This document shows positions 19,024 to 27,859 of a stretch of DNA of 64,000 nucleotides, piece by piece. Each line of letters starts with the position of its first letter. Within the stretch, counting starts at the first letter, position 1. The notes below the pieces were generated by a model that was given only the letters and a program-made list of their open reading frames with translations, was not told the origin of the DNA and searched no databases. Both the position numbers and the translations under genes were made by a program. Source of the stretch: Oscillospiraceae bacterium (GTDB taxonomy: Bacteria; Bacillota; Clostridia; Oscillospirales; Oscillospiraceae); the NCBI GenBank assembly GCA_015067435.1, contig SVMM01000006.1, forward strand, positions 124,001 to 188,000, read 5' to 3'.

Positions 19024-19335
19024 TTAAAGCTCAGCGCCGCAGTGCTTGCACACGCGGGTCTTCTTGCCGTTCTCGACCTTGTGGGCGACGCGGGTGCCCT
19101 TCTTGCATTTCGGGCACACGACCTGCACCTTGGAGGCATACATCGCAGCCTCGCGCTGCACGATGCCGCCGCTCTCGCCCTGTCTGCGGGGCTTGACGTG
19201 GCAGGTCGCCATGTTGACGCCCTCGACGACGACCTTATCCTCAGAGGGAACGGTGCCGAGCACCTTGCCCTGCTTGCCTTTGTCCTTGCCGGACAGGACG
19301 ACGACGGTGTCGCCCTTCTTGACGTTCATAGCCAT
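19024..19335 (-). CDS. rplX: Ribosomal protein L24
   Basis: The 103-residue L24 opens with the KOW barrel (VKKGDTVVVLSGKDKGKQGK). It ends with CPKCKKGTRV and RVCKHCGAEL, two Cys-x2-Cys pairs that probably bind zinc. The zinc ribbon is found in many Firmicutes and absent in E. coli. L24 starts 50S assembly. Confidence 0.97.
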   Translation of the reverse strand: MAMNVKKGDTVVVLSGKDKGKQGKVLGTVPSEDKVVVEGVNMATCHVKPRRQGESGGIVQREAAMYASKVQVVCPKCKKGTRVAHKVENGKKTRVCKHCGAEL

Positions 19336-19349
19336 TCTTCAGCCCCTCC

Positions 19350-19718
19350 TTAAACAACTTCCGGAGCGAGGGACAGGATCTTCATGTAATCCTTGTCGCG
19401 CAGCTCGCGGGCGACGGGCCCAAAGATACGGGTGCCGCGGGGGTTCTTGTCCTCCTTGATGAGGACGGCGGCGTTCTCGTCGAAGCGGACATAGGTGCCG
19501 TCGGCGCGGCGGACGCCCTTGGCGCTGCGAACGATCACAGCGCGGACGACCTCGCCCTTCTTGACCTGGCCGCCGGGGGTGGACTTGCGGACGGACGCCA
19601 CGATGACGTCGCCGATGTTGCCGTACTTGCGGCTGGAGCCACCCAGAACGCGGATGCACTTGATTTCCTTGGCGCCGGTGTTGTCAGCGACCTTCAGGAA
19701 AGTTTCCTGCTGAATCAT
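19350..19718 (-). CDS. rplN: Ribosomal protein L14
   Basis: The 122-residue L14 begins [20 protein letters not shown] and has the conserved [20 protein letters not shown]. It forms an intersubunit bridge with 16S rRNA. The length is exactly typical. Confidence 0.98.
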   Translation of the reverse strand: MIQQETFLKVADNTGAKEIKCIRVLGGSSRKYGNIGDVIVASVRKSTPGGQVKKGEVVRAVIVRSAKGVRRADGTYVRFDENAAVLIKEDKNPRGTRIFGPVARELRDKDYMKILSLAPEVV

Positions 19719-19732
19719 GTTCCGGTACCTCC

Positions 19733-19996
19733 TTACTTGGCCTTCTCGACGATCTCGACCACGCGCCAGCGCTTATCCTTGCTCAGCGGACGGGTCTCCA
19801 TCACCTTGACGGTATCGCCGATACCGCACTCGTTCTTCTCATCGTGGGCCTTGAGCTTGTAGGTGCGGCCGACGATCTTCTTGTACAGCGGGTGCGCGAC
19901 GCGGTCGGCAATGGCGACGACGACGGTCTTGTCCATCTTGTCGGAGACGACCTTGCCCACGCGCACCTTACGGGAGGATGTTCTCTTCTCTTCCAT
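19733..19996 (-). CDS. rpsQ: Ribosomal protein S17
   Basis: The 87-residue OB-fold S17 begins [20 protein letters not shown], followed by [20 protein letters not shown] and the ending [21 protein letters not shown] use ATG 19996, 1 nt after the rpmC stop. An upstream in-frame start at 20017 lies within rpmC. Confidence 0.97.
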   Translation of the reverse strand: MEEKRTSSRKVRVGKVVSDKMDKTVVVAIADRVAHPLYKKIVGRTYKLKAHDEKNECGIGDTVKVMETRPLSKDKRWRVVEIVEKAK

Positions 19997-19997
19997 T

Positions 19998-20195
19998 TTA
20001 CTTCTCCTCCTTCTCACGGATCACGGTCTTGACTCTCGCGATGTCACGCTTGGTCTCGACGAGCTTCTGGGGGTTGTCGAGCTGGTTGGTGGCGTGCTGC
20101 ATACGCAGGAGGAACAGATCCTTTTTGAGAGAATCGAGCTTGGTGTTGAGCTCGGCAACGCTCATGGAACGAACTTCACTTGCCTTCATTCTCAT
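19998..20195 (-). CDS. rpmC: Ribosomal protein L29
   Basis: The 65-residue two-helix L29 shows [20 protein letters not shown] and [20 protein letters not shown]. It overlaps the rplP stop by ATGA. It sits at the peptide exit, next to L23. Confidence 0.97.
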   Translation of the reverse strand: MRMKASEVRSMSVAELNTKLDSLKKDLFLLRMQHATNQLDNPQKLVETKRDIARVKTVIREKEEK

Positions 20196-20626
20196 TCACC
20201 TGCTTTCTCGGTCTCGGTGTCCTCGCGCTTGACGATCTTCGTCTTGATGGGCAGCTTGTGGCTGGCCAGACGGAGCGCCTCGCGGGCGACATCCTCGGGG
20301 ACGCCGGCGATCTCAAACATGACACGGCCGGGCTTGACGACGGCGACCCAGTACTCCGGGGAACCCTTACCGGAACCCATACGGGTCTCGGCAGGCTTCT
20401 GGGTAACGGGCTTGTCGGGGAAAATCTTGATCCAGACCTGACCGCCGCGCTTGGTGTAGCGCGTCATGGCGATACGGGCCGCTTCGATCTGGTTGCTGGT
20501 GATCCACGCGGGATCGAGCGCGACCAAACCGAACTCACCGTACGTAACGGTGTTGCCGCGCATGGCCTTGCCGGTGAGGCGGCCGCGCTGCTGACGGCGG
20601 TATTTAACTCTCTTCGGGAGCAGCAT
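20192..20626 (-). CDS. rplP: Ribosomal protein L16
   Basis: The 144-residue L16 begins [20 protein letters not shown] and has the A-site loop region [20 protein letters not shown]. It ends with a Glu/Asp-rich tail. It overlaps rpsC by one base (TAATG). Confidence 0.98.
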   Translation of the reverse strand: MLLPKRVKYRRQQRGRLTGKAMRGNTVTYGEFGLVALDPAWITSNQIEAARIAMTRYTKRGGQVWIKIFPDKPVTQKPAETRMGSGKGSPEYWVAVVKPGRVMFEIAGVPEDVAREALRLASHKLPIKTKIVKREDTETEKAGE

Positions 20627-21510
20627 TACTGCGCGCCTCCTTCCTTGTTCTCAGTGCGGGGACGGAAGCCGCCCTGCGGACGGTCGCCCTGGGGACGATT
20701 GCCCTGCGGACGGTTGCCGCCGAAATTGCCGTTGGGACGGTTGCCGTCGCGGCGGAAGCCGCCGTTGCGGTTGTCGCCGTCACGGCGCGGACGACGGTCG
20801 CCGTCGCGGCGCGGGCGGCGCTCACGGCGCTCCTCGTACGGCTTGGTGGTGTCCAGCGTGCGCGGGGTGGTGCGCAGCGTCTGGGTGAGGATCTCGCCCT
20901 TGTAGATCCAGACCTTGATGCCGATGCGGCCGTAGGTGGTGGCCGCCTCGCAGAAGCCGTACTCGATGTCGGCGCGGATGGTCTGCAGGGGGATGGTGCC
21001 CTCGTGATAGTGCTCCACACCCGCGATCTCGCGGCCGCCGAGACGGCCGGACGCGCTGCACTTGATGCCCTTGGCGCCGGCGCGCATGGCGCGGCCCATG
21101 GCATTCTTCATGGCGCGGCGGTGGGAAATGCGCTTCTCGATCTGCGCGGCGATGTTCTCCGCGACGAGCTGCGCGTTCATGTCAGGGTTGCGGACCTCGA
21201 CGATGTTGAGCTTGACGTTCTTGCCGATGAGCTTGGCAACGTCCGCGCGCAGCGCCTCAACGGCGGAGCCGTCCTTGCCGATGACAAAGCCGGGGCGGGC
21301 GCAGTGCACAAACAGCGTCACGACGTCGTTGGAGCGCTCGATCTCGATCTTGGGCACGCCGGCGTCATAGAGGCGCTTCTTGACGTACTTGCGGATCTTG
21401 TTGTCCTCGACGATCAGGTCGCCGACTTTTTCATCTCTGGCATACCAGCGGGAGTCCCAGTCTTTGATGACGCCCACGCGCATACCATGGGGATTAACTT
21501 TCTGACCCAT
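20626..21510 (-). CDS. rpsC: Ribosomal protein S3 with long basic repeat tail
   Basis: The 294-residue S3 is long, since family members are usually 210-240. Residues 1-215 are ordinary S3: [20 protein letters not shown], the KH domain with [20 protein letters not shown], and the end [11 protein letters not shown]. Beyond about 225 is a low-complexity tail rich in Arg, Asn, Gly, Pro and Gln, with repeats such as RRDGD and NRPQG. Such tails occur in some Clostridia. It presumably lies on the 30S solvent side near mRNA entry. Confidence 0.97.
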   Translation of the reverse strand: MGQKVNPHGMRVGVIKDWDSRWYARDEKVGDLIVEDNKIRKYVKKRLYDAGVPKIEIERSNDVVTLFVHCARPGFVIGKDGSAVEALRADVAKLIGKNVKLNIVEVRNPDMNAQLVAENIAAQIEKRISHRRAMKNAMGRAMRAGAKGIKCSASGRLGGREIAGVEHYHEGTIPLQTIRADIEYGFCEAATTYGRIGIKVWIYKGEILTQTLRTTPRTLDTTKPYEERRERRPRRDGDRRPRRDGDNRNGGFRRDGNRPNGNFGGNRPQGNRPQGDRPQGGFRPRTENKEGGAQ

Positions 21511-21528
21511 TGAACTGTCTCCTCCCTC

Positions 21529-21864
21529 TTATTCCTTCTCCGCGACGGCGAGCGTCACGTGAGAGGTGCGCTTGTTGATGCGGTAGCCTCTGCCCTTGGA
21601 GGCGGGCTGCATTCTCTTGAGGATGGGGCCGGGGGTGGCGTACACCTCGGAGACGTACAGCTTGTCGTGATCCATGCTGAAGTTGTTCTCGGCGTTCGCC
21701 ACGGCGCTCTTGAGGAGCTTCGTCAGCGGCTCGGAGGCGGACTTCGGCGTGTTCATCAGGATCGCCATCGCGGTGTCGACGTTCTGATTGCGGATCAGAT
21801 CACAGACGATCTGCACCTTGCGCGGAGAGATGCGGACATATCTCAGATAAGCTTTCGCTTCCAT
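21529..21864 (-). CDS. rplV: Ribosomal protein L22
   Basis: The 111-residue L22 begins MEAKAYLRYVRISPRKVQIV. It ends with the exit-tunnel loop and strand (LKRMQPASKGRGYRINKRTS, then HVTLAVAEKE). The loop shows no macrolide-resistance-type insertion. The length is standard. Confidence 0.98.
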   Translation of the reverse strand: MEAKAYLRYVRISPRKVQIVCDLIRNQNVDTAMAILMNTPKSASEPLTKLLKSAVANAENNFSMDHDKLYVSEVYATPGPILKRMQPASKGRGYRINKRTSHVTLAVAEKE

Positions 21865-21879
21865 ATTCCTATACCCTCC

Positions 21880-22143
21880 TTACTTGGTCTTCGCGTGGCC
21901 GCGGAACGTGCGGGTGGGCGCGAATTCGCCGAGCTTGTGGCCGACCATGTCCTCCTGAATGTAGACGGGCACGTGCTTGCGGCCGTCATGGACGGCGATG
22001 GTGTGGCCGACAAAGGAGGGGAAGATCGTGGAACTGCGGCTCCAGGTCTTCAGGACCTTCTTCTCGCCGGTCTTGTTCATCTCTTCAACCCGCTTGAGGA
22101 GCTCCGGGGCAACAAACGGGCCTTTCTTAATGCTTCTGCTCAT
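21880..22143 (-). CDS. rpsS: Ribosomal protein S19
   Basis: The 87-residue S19 begins [20 protein letters not shown] and carries [20 protein letters not shown]. It ends [17 protein letters not shown]. It belongs to the 30S head. Confidence 0.98.
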   Translation of the reverse strand: MSRSIKKGPFVAPELLKRVEEMNKTGEKKVLKTWSRSSTIFPSFVGHTIAVHDGRKHVPVYIQEDMVGHKLGEFAPTRTFRGHAKTK

Positions 22144-22158
22144 TATTCATTGCCTCCT

Positions 22159-22995
<837 letters not shown>

Positions 22996-23007
22996 TTTCT
23001 TTCCTCC

Positions 23008-23304
23008 TTACACCATGCCCTCAAAGAGCTCGATGGTCTTCGAATCGTCCGTGAGCTGGACATAGGCTTTCTTCCAGCTGCGGGACGTGCCGGGGCGACC
23101 GCCGCCCACGCGCTTGGCCTTGCCGCGCACGTTGAGCGTGTTGACGTCCTTGACCTTGACGCCGAACGCGGTCTCAACGGCGTTCTTGATCTCGACCTTG
23201 CCGGCGTCCTTCGCGACCTCGAAGACGTACTTCTTGTTCGCGACGTCCGCCATGGAGCGCTCGGTGATGATCGGGCGGATGATGATGTCATAAACGTTAG
23301 CCAT
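23008..23304 (-). CDS. rplW: Ribosomal protein L23
   Basis: The 98-residue L23 has IIRPIITERSMADVANKKYV, a Firmicutes-like N-terminus, and the extended loop VRGKAKRVGGGRPGTSRSWK. L23 lies at the tunnel exit and docks trigger factor and SRP. The ATG overlaps the rplD stop by one base. Confidence 0.97.
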   Translation of the reverse strand: MANVYDIIIRPIITERSMADVANKKYVFEVAKDAGKVEIKNAVETAFGVKVKDVNTLNVRGKAKRVGGGRPGTSRSWKKAYVQLTDDSKTIELFEGMV

Positions 23305-23927
23305 TACGCGAACACCTCCTCAATAACGGCGAGGGCGTCCTTGTCGATGACGAGGAACTTGGCGTTGACCAGGTCATAGACGTTGATGAGCCTCGCGGGC
23401 GTCGTGACGACGCCGGGCAGGTTGCGGGCGCTCTTGACGACGTTGGCGTTGACCTCGGGCGTGATGACGACGGCCTTGCCGTCGGCGTTGACCGCCTCAA
23501 GGAACTGGCGGAAGGTCTTGGTCTTGATCTCGTTCATCTCGATCTTGTCGACGACGACGATCTCGCCGTCCGCCGCCTTGGCGGAGAGAACGGACTTGAG
23601 CGCGAGGCGCTTGACCTTCTTGTTCAGCACGTAGCTGTAGGAGCGGGGCTTGGGGGCAAAGACGATGCCGCCGTGCGTCCACTGGGGAGCGCGGGTGCTG
23701 CCCTGACGGGCACGGCCGGTTCCCTTCTGGCGCCAGGGCTTCTTGCCGCCGCCGGAAACCTCCGCGCGGGTCAGAGCGCTCTGGGTGCCCTGACGGCAGT
23801 TCGCCAGGTGATTCTTGACGACTTCGTGAACGACCGCCATGTTCGGCTCGATGCCGAAGATCGCGTCGCTGAGCTCAACCTCGCCGGTCTTGCGGCCGGC
23901 CATGCTGACAACATTGATCGTAGACAT
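23304..23927 (-). CDS. rplD: Ribosomal protein L4
   Basis: The 207-residue L4 has the tunnel loop around GKKPWRQKGTGRARQGSTRA, followed by PQWTHGGIVFAPKPRSYSYV. It ends VNAKFLVIDKDALAVIEEVF. In gamma-proteobacteria L4 represses the S10 operon. Whether it does so here is unknown, but the operon has a long structured leader. Confidence 0.98.
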   Translation of the reverse strand: MSTINVVSMAGRKTGEVELSDAIFGIEPNMAVVHEVVKNHLANCRQGTQSALTRAEVSGGGKKPWRQKGTGRARQGSTRAPQWTHGGIVFAPKPRSYSYVLNKKVKRLALKSVLSAKAADGEIVVVDKIEMNEIKTKTFRQFLEAVNADGKAVVITPEVNANVVKSARNLPGVVTTPARLINVYDLVNAKFLVIDKDALAVIEEVFA

Positions 23928-23946
23928 TTCTCAGGCACTCCTTTCC

Positions 23947-24666
23947 TTATTTCGTTCTGGCGGAAGCCTTCTGCGGGTTGCGTCCGGAGGCCTTCTGCGG
24001 GTTGACGCTGATGCCGGCGCCCGCCTGCTTGACCTTGTGGACCTTGACGGTGGTCTTGATCGTGACCAGGCCGTTCTTCGGGCCGGGGACAGCGCCGCGG
24101 ACAACGAGCATGTTCAGCTCGGGATCGACCTTGACGACCTCAAGGTTCTGGATGGTGACGGTCTCCACACCGTACTGGCCGGCGCCGATCTTGCCCTTGA
24201 AGATGCGGCTGGGGTCGGTGGTGGAGCCCATGGAGCCCGCATGACGGTGGACCGGGCCGCCGCCGTGGGTCTCCGGGCCGCGGTGCGCGCCCCAGCGCTT
24301 GATGACGCCGGAGTAGCCGTGGCCCTTGCTGGTGCCGGTGACGTCGACGAAGTCGCCGGCCTTGAAGGTGTCCGCCTTGACGATGGCGCCGAGCTCCAGC
24401 TCGCTGCCGTTGTCGAGGTCGAACTCGCGCAGATGCTTCTTGGGGCCGACACCCGCTTTCTTCAGGTGGCCCATCTCACCCTTGGTGAGCTTGCGCTCGG
24501 GAACGTCCTCGTAACCGAGCTGTACGGCTTCGTAGCCGTCCTTTTCGACTGTCTTCTTCTGGGTGACGACGCAGGGGCCGGCCTCGATCACGGTGACCGG
24601 GATCACATGGCCGTTCTCGTCGAAGATCTGAGACATGCCGACTTTCTTGCCGATGATCGCTTTCAT
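23947..24666 (-). CDS. rplC: Ribosomal protein L3
   Basis: The 239-residue L3 begins MKAIIGKKVGMSQIFDENGH. It has the central loop VIKRWGAHRGPETHGGGPVH that reaches the peptidyl-transferase centre. It is slightly long because the C-terminus repeats NPQKASGR/NPQKASAR, an apparent small duplication. It starts with ATG 24666 after GGAGG and follows a 125-nt hairpin-bearing gap. Confidence 0.97.
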   Translation of the reverse strand: MKAIIGKKVGMSQIFDENGHVIPVTVIEAGPCVVTQKKTVEKDGYEAVQLGYEDVPERKLTKGEMGHLKKAGVGPKKHLREFDLDNGSELELGAIVKADTFKAGDFVDVTGTSKGHGYSGVIKRWGAHRGPETHGGGPVHRHAGSMGSTTDPSRIFKGKIGAGQYGVETVTIQNLEVVKVDPELNMLVVRGAVPGPKNGLVTIKTTVKVHKVKQAGAGISVNPQKASGRNPQKASARTK

Positions 24667-24791
24667 GTATGATCCTCCATAAGGTTATTGGTCGGCTTAG
24701 TTGCGCGGTAACGGCGCGCATTGCTCTGCCGACTTGACCTCCGTTTCCCTCACGCAAGTCGGGAAGCGTTGGCTGAGCAATAAGGGGTTCG
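24667..24791 (-). promoter_or_regulatory. Hairpin-bearing gap between rpsJ and rplC
   Basis: Two alternative pairings are possible in this gap: ATTGCTC at 24720-24726 with GAGCAAT at 24775-24781, and CCGACTTG at 24729-24736 with its complement at 24755-24762. A GC-rich hairpin lies nearer rplC. No U run follows, so it looks more like a control or processing element than a terminator. No known RNA family is recognised. Confidence 0.45.
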
Positions 24792-25100
24792 TTACAGCTT
24801 GATCTCGATCTCCACGCCGGCGGGCATCTCGAGGCCCATCAGCGCCTCAACGGTCTTGGGGCTGGAGTTGGTGATGTCGATCAAACGCTTGTGCGTGCGG
24901 CGCTCGAACTGCTCGCGGCTGTCCTTATACTTGTGGACCGCGCGCAGGATCGTGACGATCTCACGCTTGGTGGGCAGGGGGATCGGGCCGGAAACGGTGG
25001 CGCCGGTGCGCTTGGCCGCCTCGACGATCTTCTCTGCGCTCTGGTCGATGACCTGGTGGTCATATGCCTTGAGACGGATGCGGATCATTTCTTTTGCCAT
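24792..25100 (-). CDS. rpsJ: Ribosomal protein S10 (NusE)
   Basis: The 102-residue S10 begins [20 protein letters not shown] and ends [10 protein letters not shown]. It is the first gene of the superoperon. Besides its place in the 30S head it acts as NusE in antitermination with NusB. The start is ATG 25100, with GGAGG nearby. A longer in-frame extension to 25187 lies in the leader and has no homologous sequence. Confidence 0.98.
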   Translation of the reverse strand: MAKEMIRIRLKAYDHQVIDQSAEKIVEAAKRTGATVSGPIPLPTKREIVTILRAVHKYKDSREQFERRTHKRLIDITNSSPKTVEALMGLEMPAGVEIEIKL

Positions 25101-25382
25101 TTTGTGTTTTCCTCCAAATTCATGTACGTTCTTCTGTCGAAGCCGTACGGTGAGACATATCTTTATACGCGCAACCGTGCGTATCATTCCAGCTCATGGA
25201 AAAACCGGCGCACAAAAGTACGGCCGGTCCATGGCGCGGCGATCTACGCTGCGTAACGGATATCGATCTCAGCCGCCCGATTTTCGGACATACTCCCCGA
25301 AAGTTACCTCGTATAGACGAGCAATCTCCCGGTTCATCGCATTTCCACGTGCTCAGGGCATGGCTTGCCCTCAGTCGCGGAC
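25101..25382 (-). promoter_or_regulatory. Long structured leader of the ribosomal operon
   Basis: Roughly 280 nt of untranslated RNA separate the promoter from rpsJ. Several inverted repeats are visible: AGGGCA with TGCCCT near 25357-25373, CATGGA with TCCATG (each with a CCGG inside) around 25195-25240, and TACGC with GCGTA near 25157-25175. No ORF with a ribosome site is seen. The arrangement fits autogenous control by a ribosomal protein, but the family is not recognised. Confidence 0.5.
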
Positions 25383-25388
25383 TCGCCT

Positions 25389-25417
25389 ATAATACTAGAT
25401 GGAAATCGGGATGTCAA
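25389..25417 (-). promoter_or_regulatory. Promoter of the rpsJ-rplQ operon
   Basis: TTGACA (25412-25417) and TATTAT (25389-25394) lie 17 bp apart on the minus strand. The -35 is perfect and the -10 differs at one base. It is flanked upstream by A/T-rich DNA (25420-25460) that could serve as an UP element. Confidence 0.85.
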
Positions 25418-25488
25418 GAGAAATTTTCCGTTTTTAATAAATTTTTTTATGAAAGTTTGTAGAAGGTGTCATTAGCAAACACAATATG

Positions 25489-25517
25489 TTGTCAGACAGG
25501 CAAAAAGAGGCTATAAT
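25489..25517 (+). promoter_or_regulatory. Promoter of pepT
   Basis: TTGTCA (25489-25494) and a perfect TATAAT (25512-25517) are 17 bp apart. They lie about 70 nt before the pepT start, back to back with the ribosomal promoter. Confidence 0.8.
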
Positions 25518-25586
25518 TGTGGCGGAAAACGCCTCGCCGGAGGTCGTGCGGGGCATATATTATAATGTAGAAGGAGTACATTGGAT

Positions 25587-26813
25587 ATGGCGGCAAAAAG
25601 GGCCTATGAACGGTTGATCGAATACGCGCGCGTCCACACGGCGAGCATTGAGGACGCGGAGCAGACCCCGTCGACGCAGCGGCAGTTCGATCTGGCGCGC
25701 GTGCTGGAGAAGGAATTGACCGCGCTCGGCGCGGAGGACGTGTATGTGGACGAGCACTGCTACGTCTACGCGAAGCTCCCGGCGACGCCGGGGCTGGAGG
25801 ACAGGCCCTGCGTCGGCTTTCTCGCCCACGTGGATACGGTGCCGGATTTCTCCGGTGAAAACGTCGCCCCGCGCGTTGTGGAAAACTACGACGGCGGCGA
25901 CGTCGTCCTCGGGGGCAGCGGGCGCACGCTCAGCCCGGCGGCGTTCCCGCACCTCGCCTCTCTCAAGGGCAAGACGCTGATCGTCACCGACGGCACGACC
26001 GTGCTCGGCGCGGATGACAAGGCGGGCGTCGCGGAGATCATGACCGCCGTGGAGCGCATCCTCGCGGACAAGCTGCCCCACGGGCCGGTCGCCGTCGGCT
26101 TCTGCCCGGACGAGGAGGTCGGCCACGGCGCGAAGCTGATGGACTTGAAGCGTCTCGGCGCGGAGCTTGCCTACACCGTCGACGGTGGCCCCTTCGGCGA
26201 GGTGGAGTACGAGAACTTCAACGCCGCGGCGGCAAAGGTCACTTTCCGAGGCTTCAACGTGCATCCCGGCACGGCAAAGGACACGATGATCAACGCCTCG
26301 CTCGTGGCGCACCAGTTCAACGCCATGCTCCCCGCGGGTGAAACGCCGCGCGACACCGCGGGGCATGAGGGTTTCTTCCACCTCACGGAGATGGAGGGCA
26401 ACGTCGAGCATGCAACGCTCAGCTATATCATCCGCGACCACGACGCGGGCGCGTTCGAGGCGCGCAAGAAGACGATGGAGCACATCGCGGCGCTCCTCAA
26501 CGCGCGCTACGGCGAGGGCACGGTCACGCTGACGCTGCGCGAGCAGTACCGCAACATGCTGGAGAAGGTCAGGGAGCGCTTTGAGGTCGTGGAGAAGGCG
26601 GAGGCGGCCTACCGCGCCATGGGCGTCGAGGCGAAGGCAGTCCCCATCCGCGGCGGCACGGACGGCGGCGCGCTTTCCTTCCGCGGCCTGCCCTGCCCCA
26701 ACCTCCCGACGGGCAGCTACGGCCATCACGGCCCCTACGAGCACGCGGTCGTCGAGGAGATGGATCAGGTCACGGAGCTGCTGCTGCGCATCGTGGAGGA
26801 ATTTGCCCGCTAA
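25587..26813 (+). CDS. pepT: Peptidase T (aminotripeptidase)
   Basis: The 408-residue M20 metallopeptidase removes the N-terminal residue from tripeptides in the cytoplasm. The two-zinc site is readable: HVDTVPD near residue 80, GADDKAG near 140 (bridging Asp), PDEEVGHGA near 174 (catalytic Glu), DGGPFGE near 196, and a late His in SYGHHGPYEHA. The dimerisation lid (HPGTAKDTMINA) is complete. I choose ATG 25587, 10 nt after AAGGAG. TTG 25581 is in frame but only 4 nt from it. A terminator follows. Confidence 0.95.
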   Translation: MAAKRAYERLIEYARVHTASIEDAEQTPSTQRQFDLARVLEKELTALGAEDVYVDEHCYVYAKLPATPGLEDRPCVGFLAHVDTVPDFSGENVAPRVVENYDGGDVVLGGSGRTLSPAAFPHLASLKGKTLIVTDGTTVLGADDKAGVAEIMTAVERILADKLPHGPVAVGFCPDEEVGHGAKLMDLKRLGAELAYTVDGGPFGEVEYENFNAAAAKVTFRGFNVHPGTAKDTMINASLVAHQFNAMLPAGETPRDTAGHEGFFHLTEMEGNVEHATLSYIIRDHDAGAFEARKKTMEHIAALLNARYGEGTVTLTLREQYRNMLEKVRERFEVVEKAEAAYRAMGVEAKAVPIRGGTDGGALSFRGLPCPNLPTGSYGHHGPYEHAVVEEMDQVTELLLRIVEEFAR

Positions 26814-26839
26814 CGGCGCCCGATCCCGGCGCAAAAGAG

Positions 26840-26877
26840 ACGGCTGCAACGAGCCTTGGCCCGTTGCAGCCGTTTTT
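26840..26877. terminator. Bidirectional terminator
   Basis: A perfect 12-bp stem (ACGGCTGCAACG at 26840-26851, complement at 26862-26873) is followed by TTTTT on the plus strand and a T-rich run on the minus strand. It lies between the convergent pepT and the gene at 26895-27350. Confidence 0.9.
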
Positions 26878-26894
26878 GGATGGTTGATGTGGTC

Positions 26895-27350
26895 TCAGCG
26901 TTTTCTCAGCGCGACCTCCGCCTCGTCGATCATCTTCTGATTGCGCTCCTCCAACGCGGCGCGCTCGTCCCCGCTGGCGGCGGCAAGCTCCTTTTCCGAG
27001 TAGATGCGGATGAACGCGACGGACTTCTTGTCGATCAGGCCCGCCAGCTTCTTGAGTTCGGGGAAGCTGAGTTTCTCCAGCACGTCGCTCTCCTCCGCCA
27101 CTACGACGTCGCACACGCCGGTGCCGGGGTTGAGCGTGGCAAGCACATAGTTTTTCTGCGCGGTGTCATAGTAATAGCGGTGAACCGTGCCGTCGCCGCC
27201 GTCCGTGACCTCGGACACGGCGCTCCAGCCATCGGCAAGCATGGCGTCGTCCAGCACGGCCATCGGCGGGATCGTGACGGACAGGGGTTTGTACGCGATG
27301 AGCTTGAGGCCCATAGCGAGTTCGCCTTTGATGGAATCAATAATGTTCAT
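26895..27350 (-). CDS. Hypothetical protein, 151 residues
   Basis: I do not recognise this protein. It has no signal peptide or membrane helix. The middle looks like a beta-rich domain (DGTVHRYYYDTAQKNYVLAT) and the end is a charged helix (ERAALEERNQKMIDEAEVAL). It has its own promoter (27375-27404) and an AAAGGGG-type ribosome site. Its codon use is GC-rich like the chromosome, so it looks like a resident, expressed gene of unknown role. Confidence 0.75.
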   Translation of the reverse strand: MNIIDSIKGELAMGLKLIAYKPLSVTIPPMAVLDDAMLADGWSAVSEVTDGGDGTVHRYYYDTAQKNYVLATLNPGTGVCDVVVAEESDVLEKLSFPELKKLAGLIDKKSVAFIRIYSEKELAAASGDERAALEERNQKMIDEAEVALRKR

Positions 27351-27374
27351 CGGAATCGCCCCTTTCTTGGCTAT

Positions 27375-27404
27375 ATTTTACGGTAAGGAGGCGCCCCTTG
27401 TCAA
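27375..27404 (-). promoter_or_regulatory. Promoter of the 26895-27350 gene
   Basis: On the minus strand, TTGACA (27399-27404) and TAAAAT (27375-27380) lie 18 bp apart, 25 nt before the start codon. Confidence 0.65.
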
Positions 27405-27485
27405 GAATGATTGTGGCAAATCGCCATAAAAAGCGCGCGTCGAAAGCGGTCGAACAGATTTCGCGCAATAATTTTGCATTTTGTA

Positions 27486-27514
27486 TTGACATTCATATTT
27501 CGATATGGTATATT
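27486..27514 (+). promoter_or_regulatory. Promoter of the tRNA-Leu/tRNA-fMet operon
   Basis: TTGACA (27486-27491) and TATATT (27509-27514) are 17 bp apart and end 18 nt before tRNA-Leu. Confidence 0.85.
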
Positions 27515-27532
27515 AATCGTCGCCGATTATCC

Positions 27533-27619
27533 GCCGGTGTGGTGGAATTGGTAGACACAGGGGACTTAAAATCCCCCGGCAGCAATGCTGTACCGGTTCG
27601 ATTCCGGTCACCGGCACCA
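27533..27619 (+). tRNA. tRNA-Leu(UAA), CCA encoded
   Basis: The acceptor stem GCCGGTG pairs with CACCGGC, followed by A and CCA (27617-27619). The anticodon loop CTTAAAA between GGGGA and TCCCC gives UAA. A long variable arm makes it a class II tRNA, as expected for leucine. Confidence 0.95.
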
Positions 27620-27623
27620 ATAT

Positions 27624-27699
27624 CGCGGAGTAGAGCAGTTGGCAGCTCGTCGGGCTCATAACCCGGAGGTCGTAGGTTCAAGTCCTACCTCCGCAACCA
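27624..27699 (+). tRNA. Initiator tRNA-fMet(CAU), CCA encoded
   Basis: Two initiator features are present. The first acceptor pair is a C-A mismatch (CGCGGAG with CTCCGCA), and the anticodon stem has three G-C pairs (CGGG-CTCATAA-CCCG). It lies 4 nt after tRNA-Leu. Its 3' part from the anticodon loop on is repeated at 58844-58892, so it is the attachment site of the adjacent island. The 3' half now in this gene may have been supplied by the island. Confidence 0.95.
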
Positions 27700-27703
27700 G
27701 AAA
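27655..27703 (+). repeat. attL: left 49-bp attachment repeat
   Basis: From the anticodon loop of tRNA-fMet to four bases past CCA, this matches 58844-58892 at 47 of 49 positions (offset 31,189). The two mismatches (27673 and 27687) are paired with each other in the T stem. Integration in the 3' half of a tRNA gene is typical for tyrosine integrases such as the one at 29516-30664. Confidence 0.88.
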
Positions 27704-27737
27704 GTAGCGGTTTTCCTCGGAAAACCGCTACTTTTAT
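27701..27737 (+). terminator. Terminator after tRNA-fMet, island side
   Basis: A long near-perfect stem (27701-27716 with 27719-27734) is followed by T-rich sequence. It follows the CCA directly. The right-hand repeat has a different terminator at the same relative place. Confidence 0.85.
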
Positions 27738-27774
27738 AATTTTTGAAGCGCAAACTTGCGGACGTCAAAAAAGT

Positions 27775-27793
27775 TGACCCATAAGTTGACCCA
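27775..27793 (+). repeat. Left TGACCCA pair, candidate integrase arm sites
   Basis: TGACCCA occurs at 27775-27781 and 27787-27793, a direct repeat with 12-bp period. The same heptamer pair with the same period occurs at 58712-58730, just inside the other end. Paired direct repeats near both ends are typical of integrase arm-binding sites. Binding is inferred. Confidence 0.5.
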
Positions 27794-27859
27794 AATTGGA
27801 GTTGAGAGGCGAGCTGGGGAGCGGATGGGCGAGCGGACGGGGGAAGGACTCCTCACACC

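Noticed and set aside
25560-26849. Minus-strand open frame of 429 codons opposite pepT
   Set aside because: It covers pepT in the complementary frame. The pepT motifs and promoter are clear, and this frame has none.
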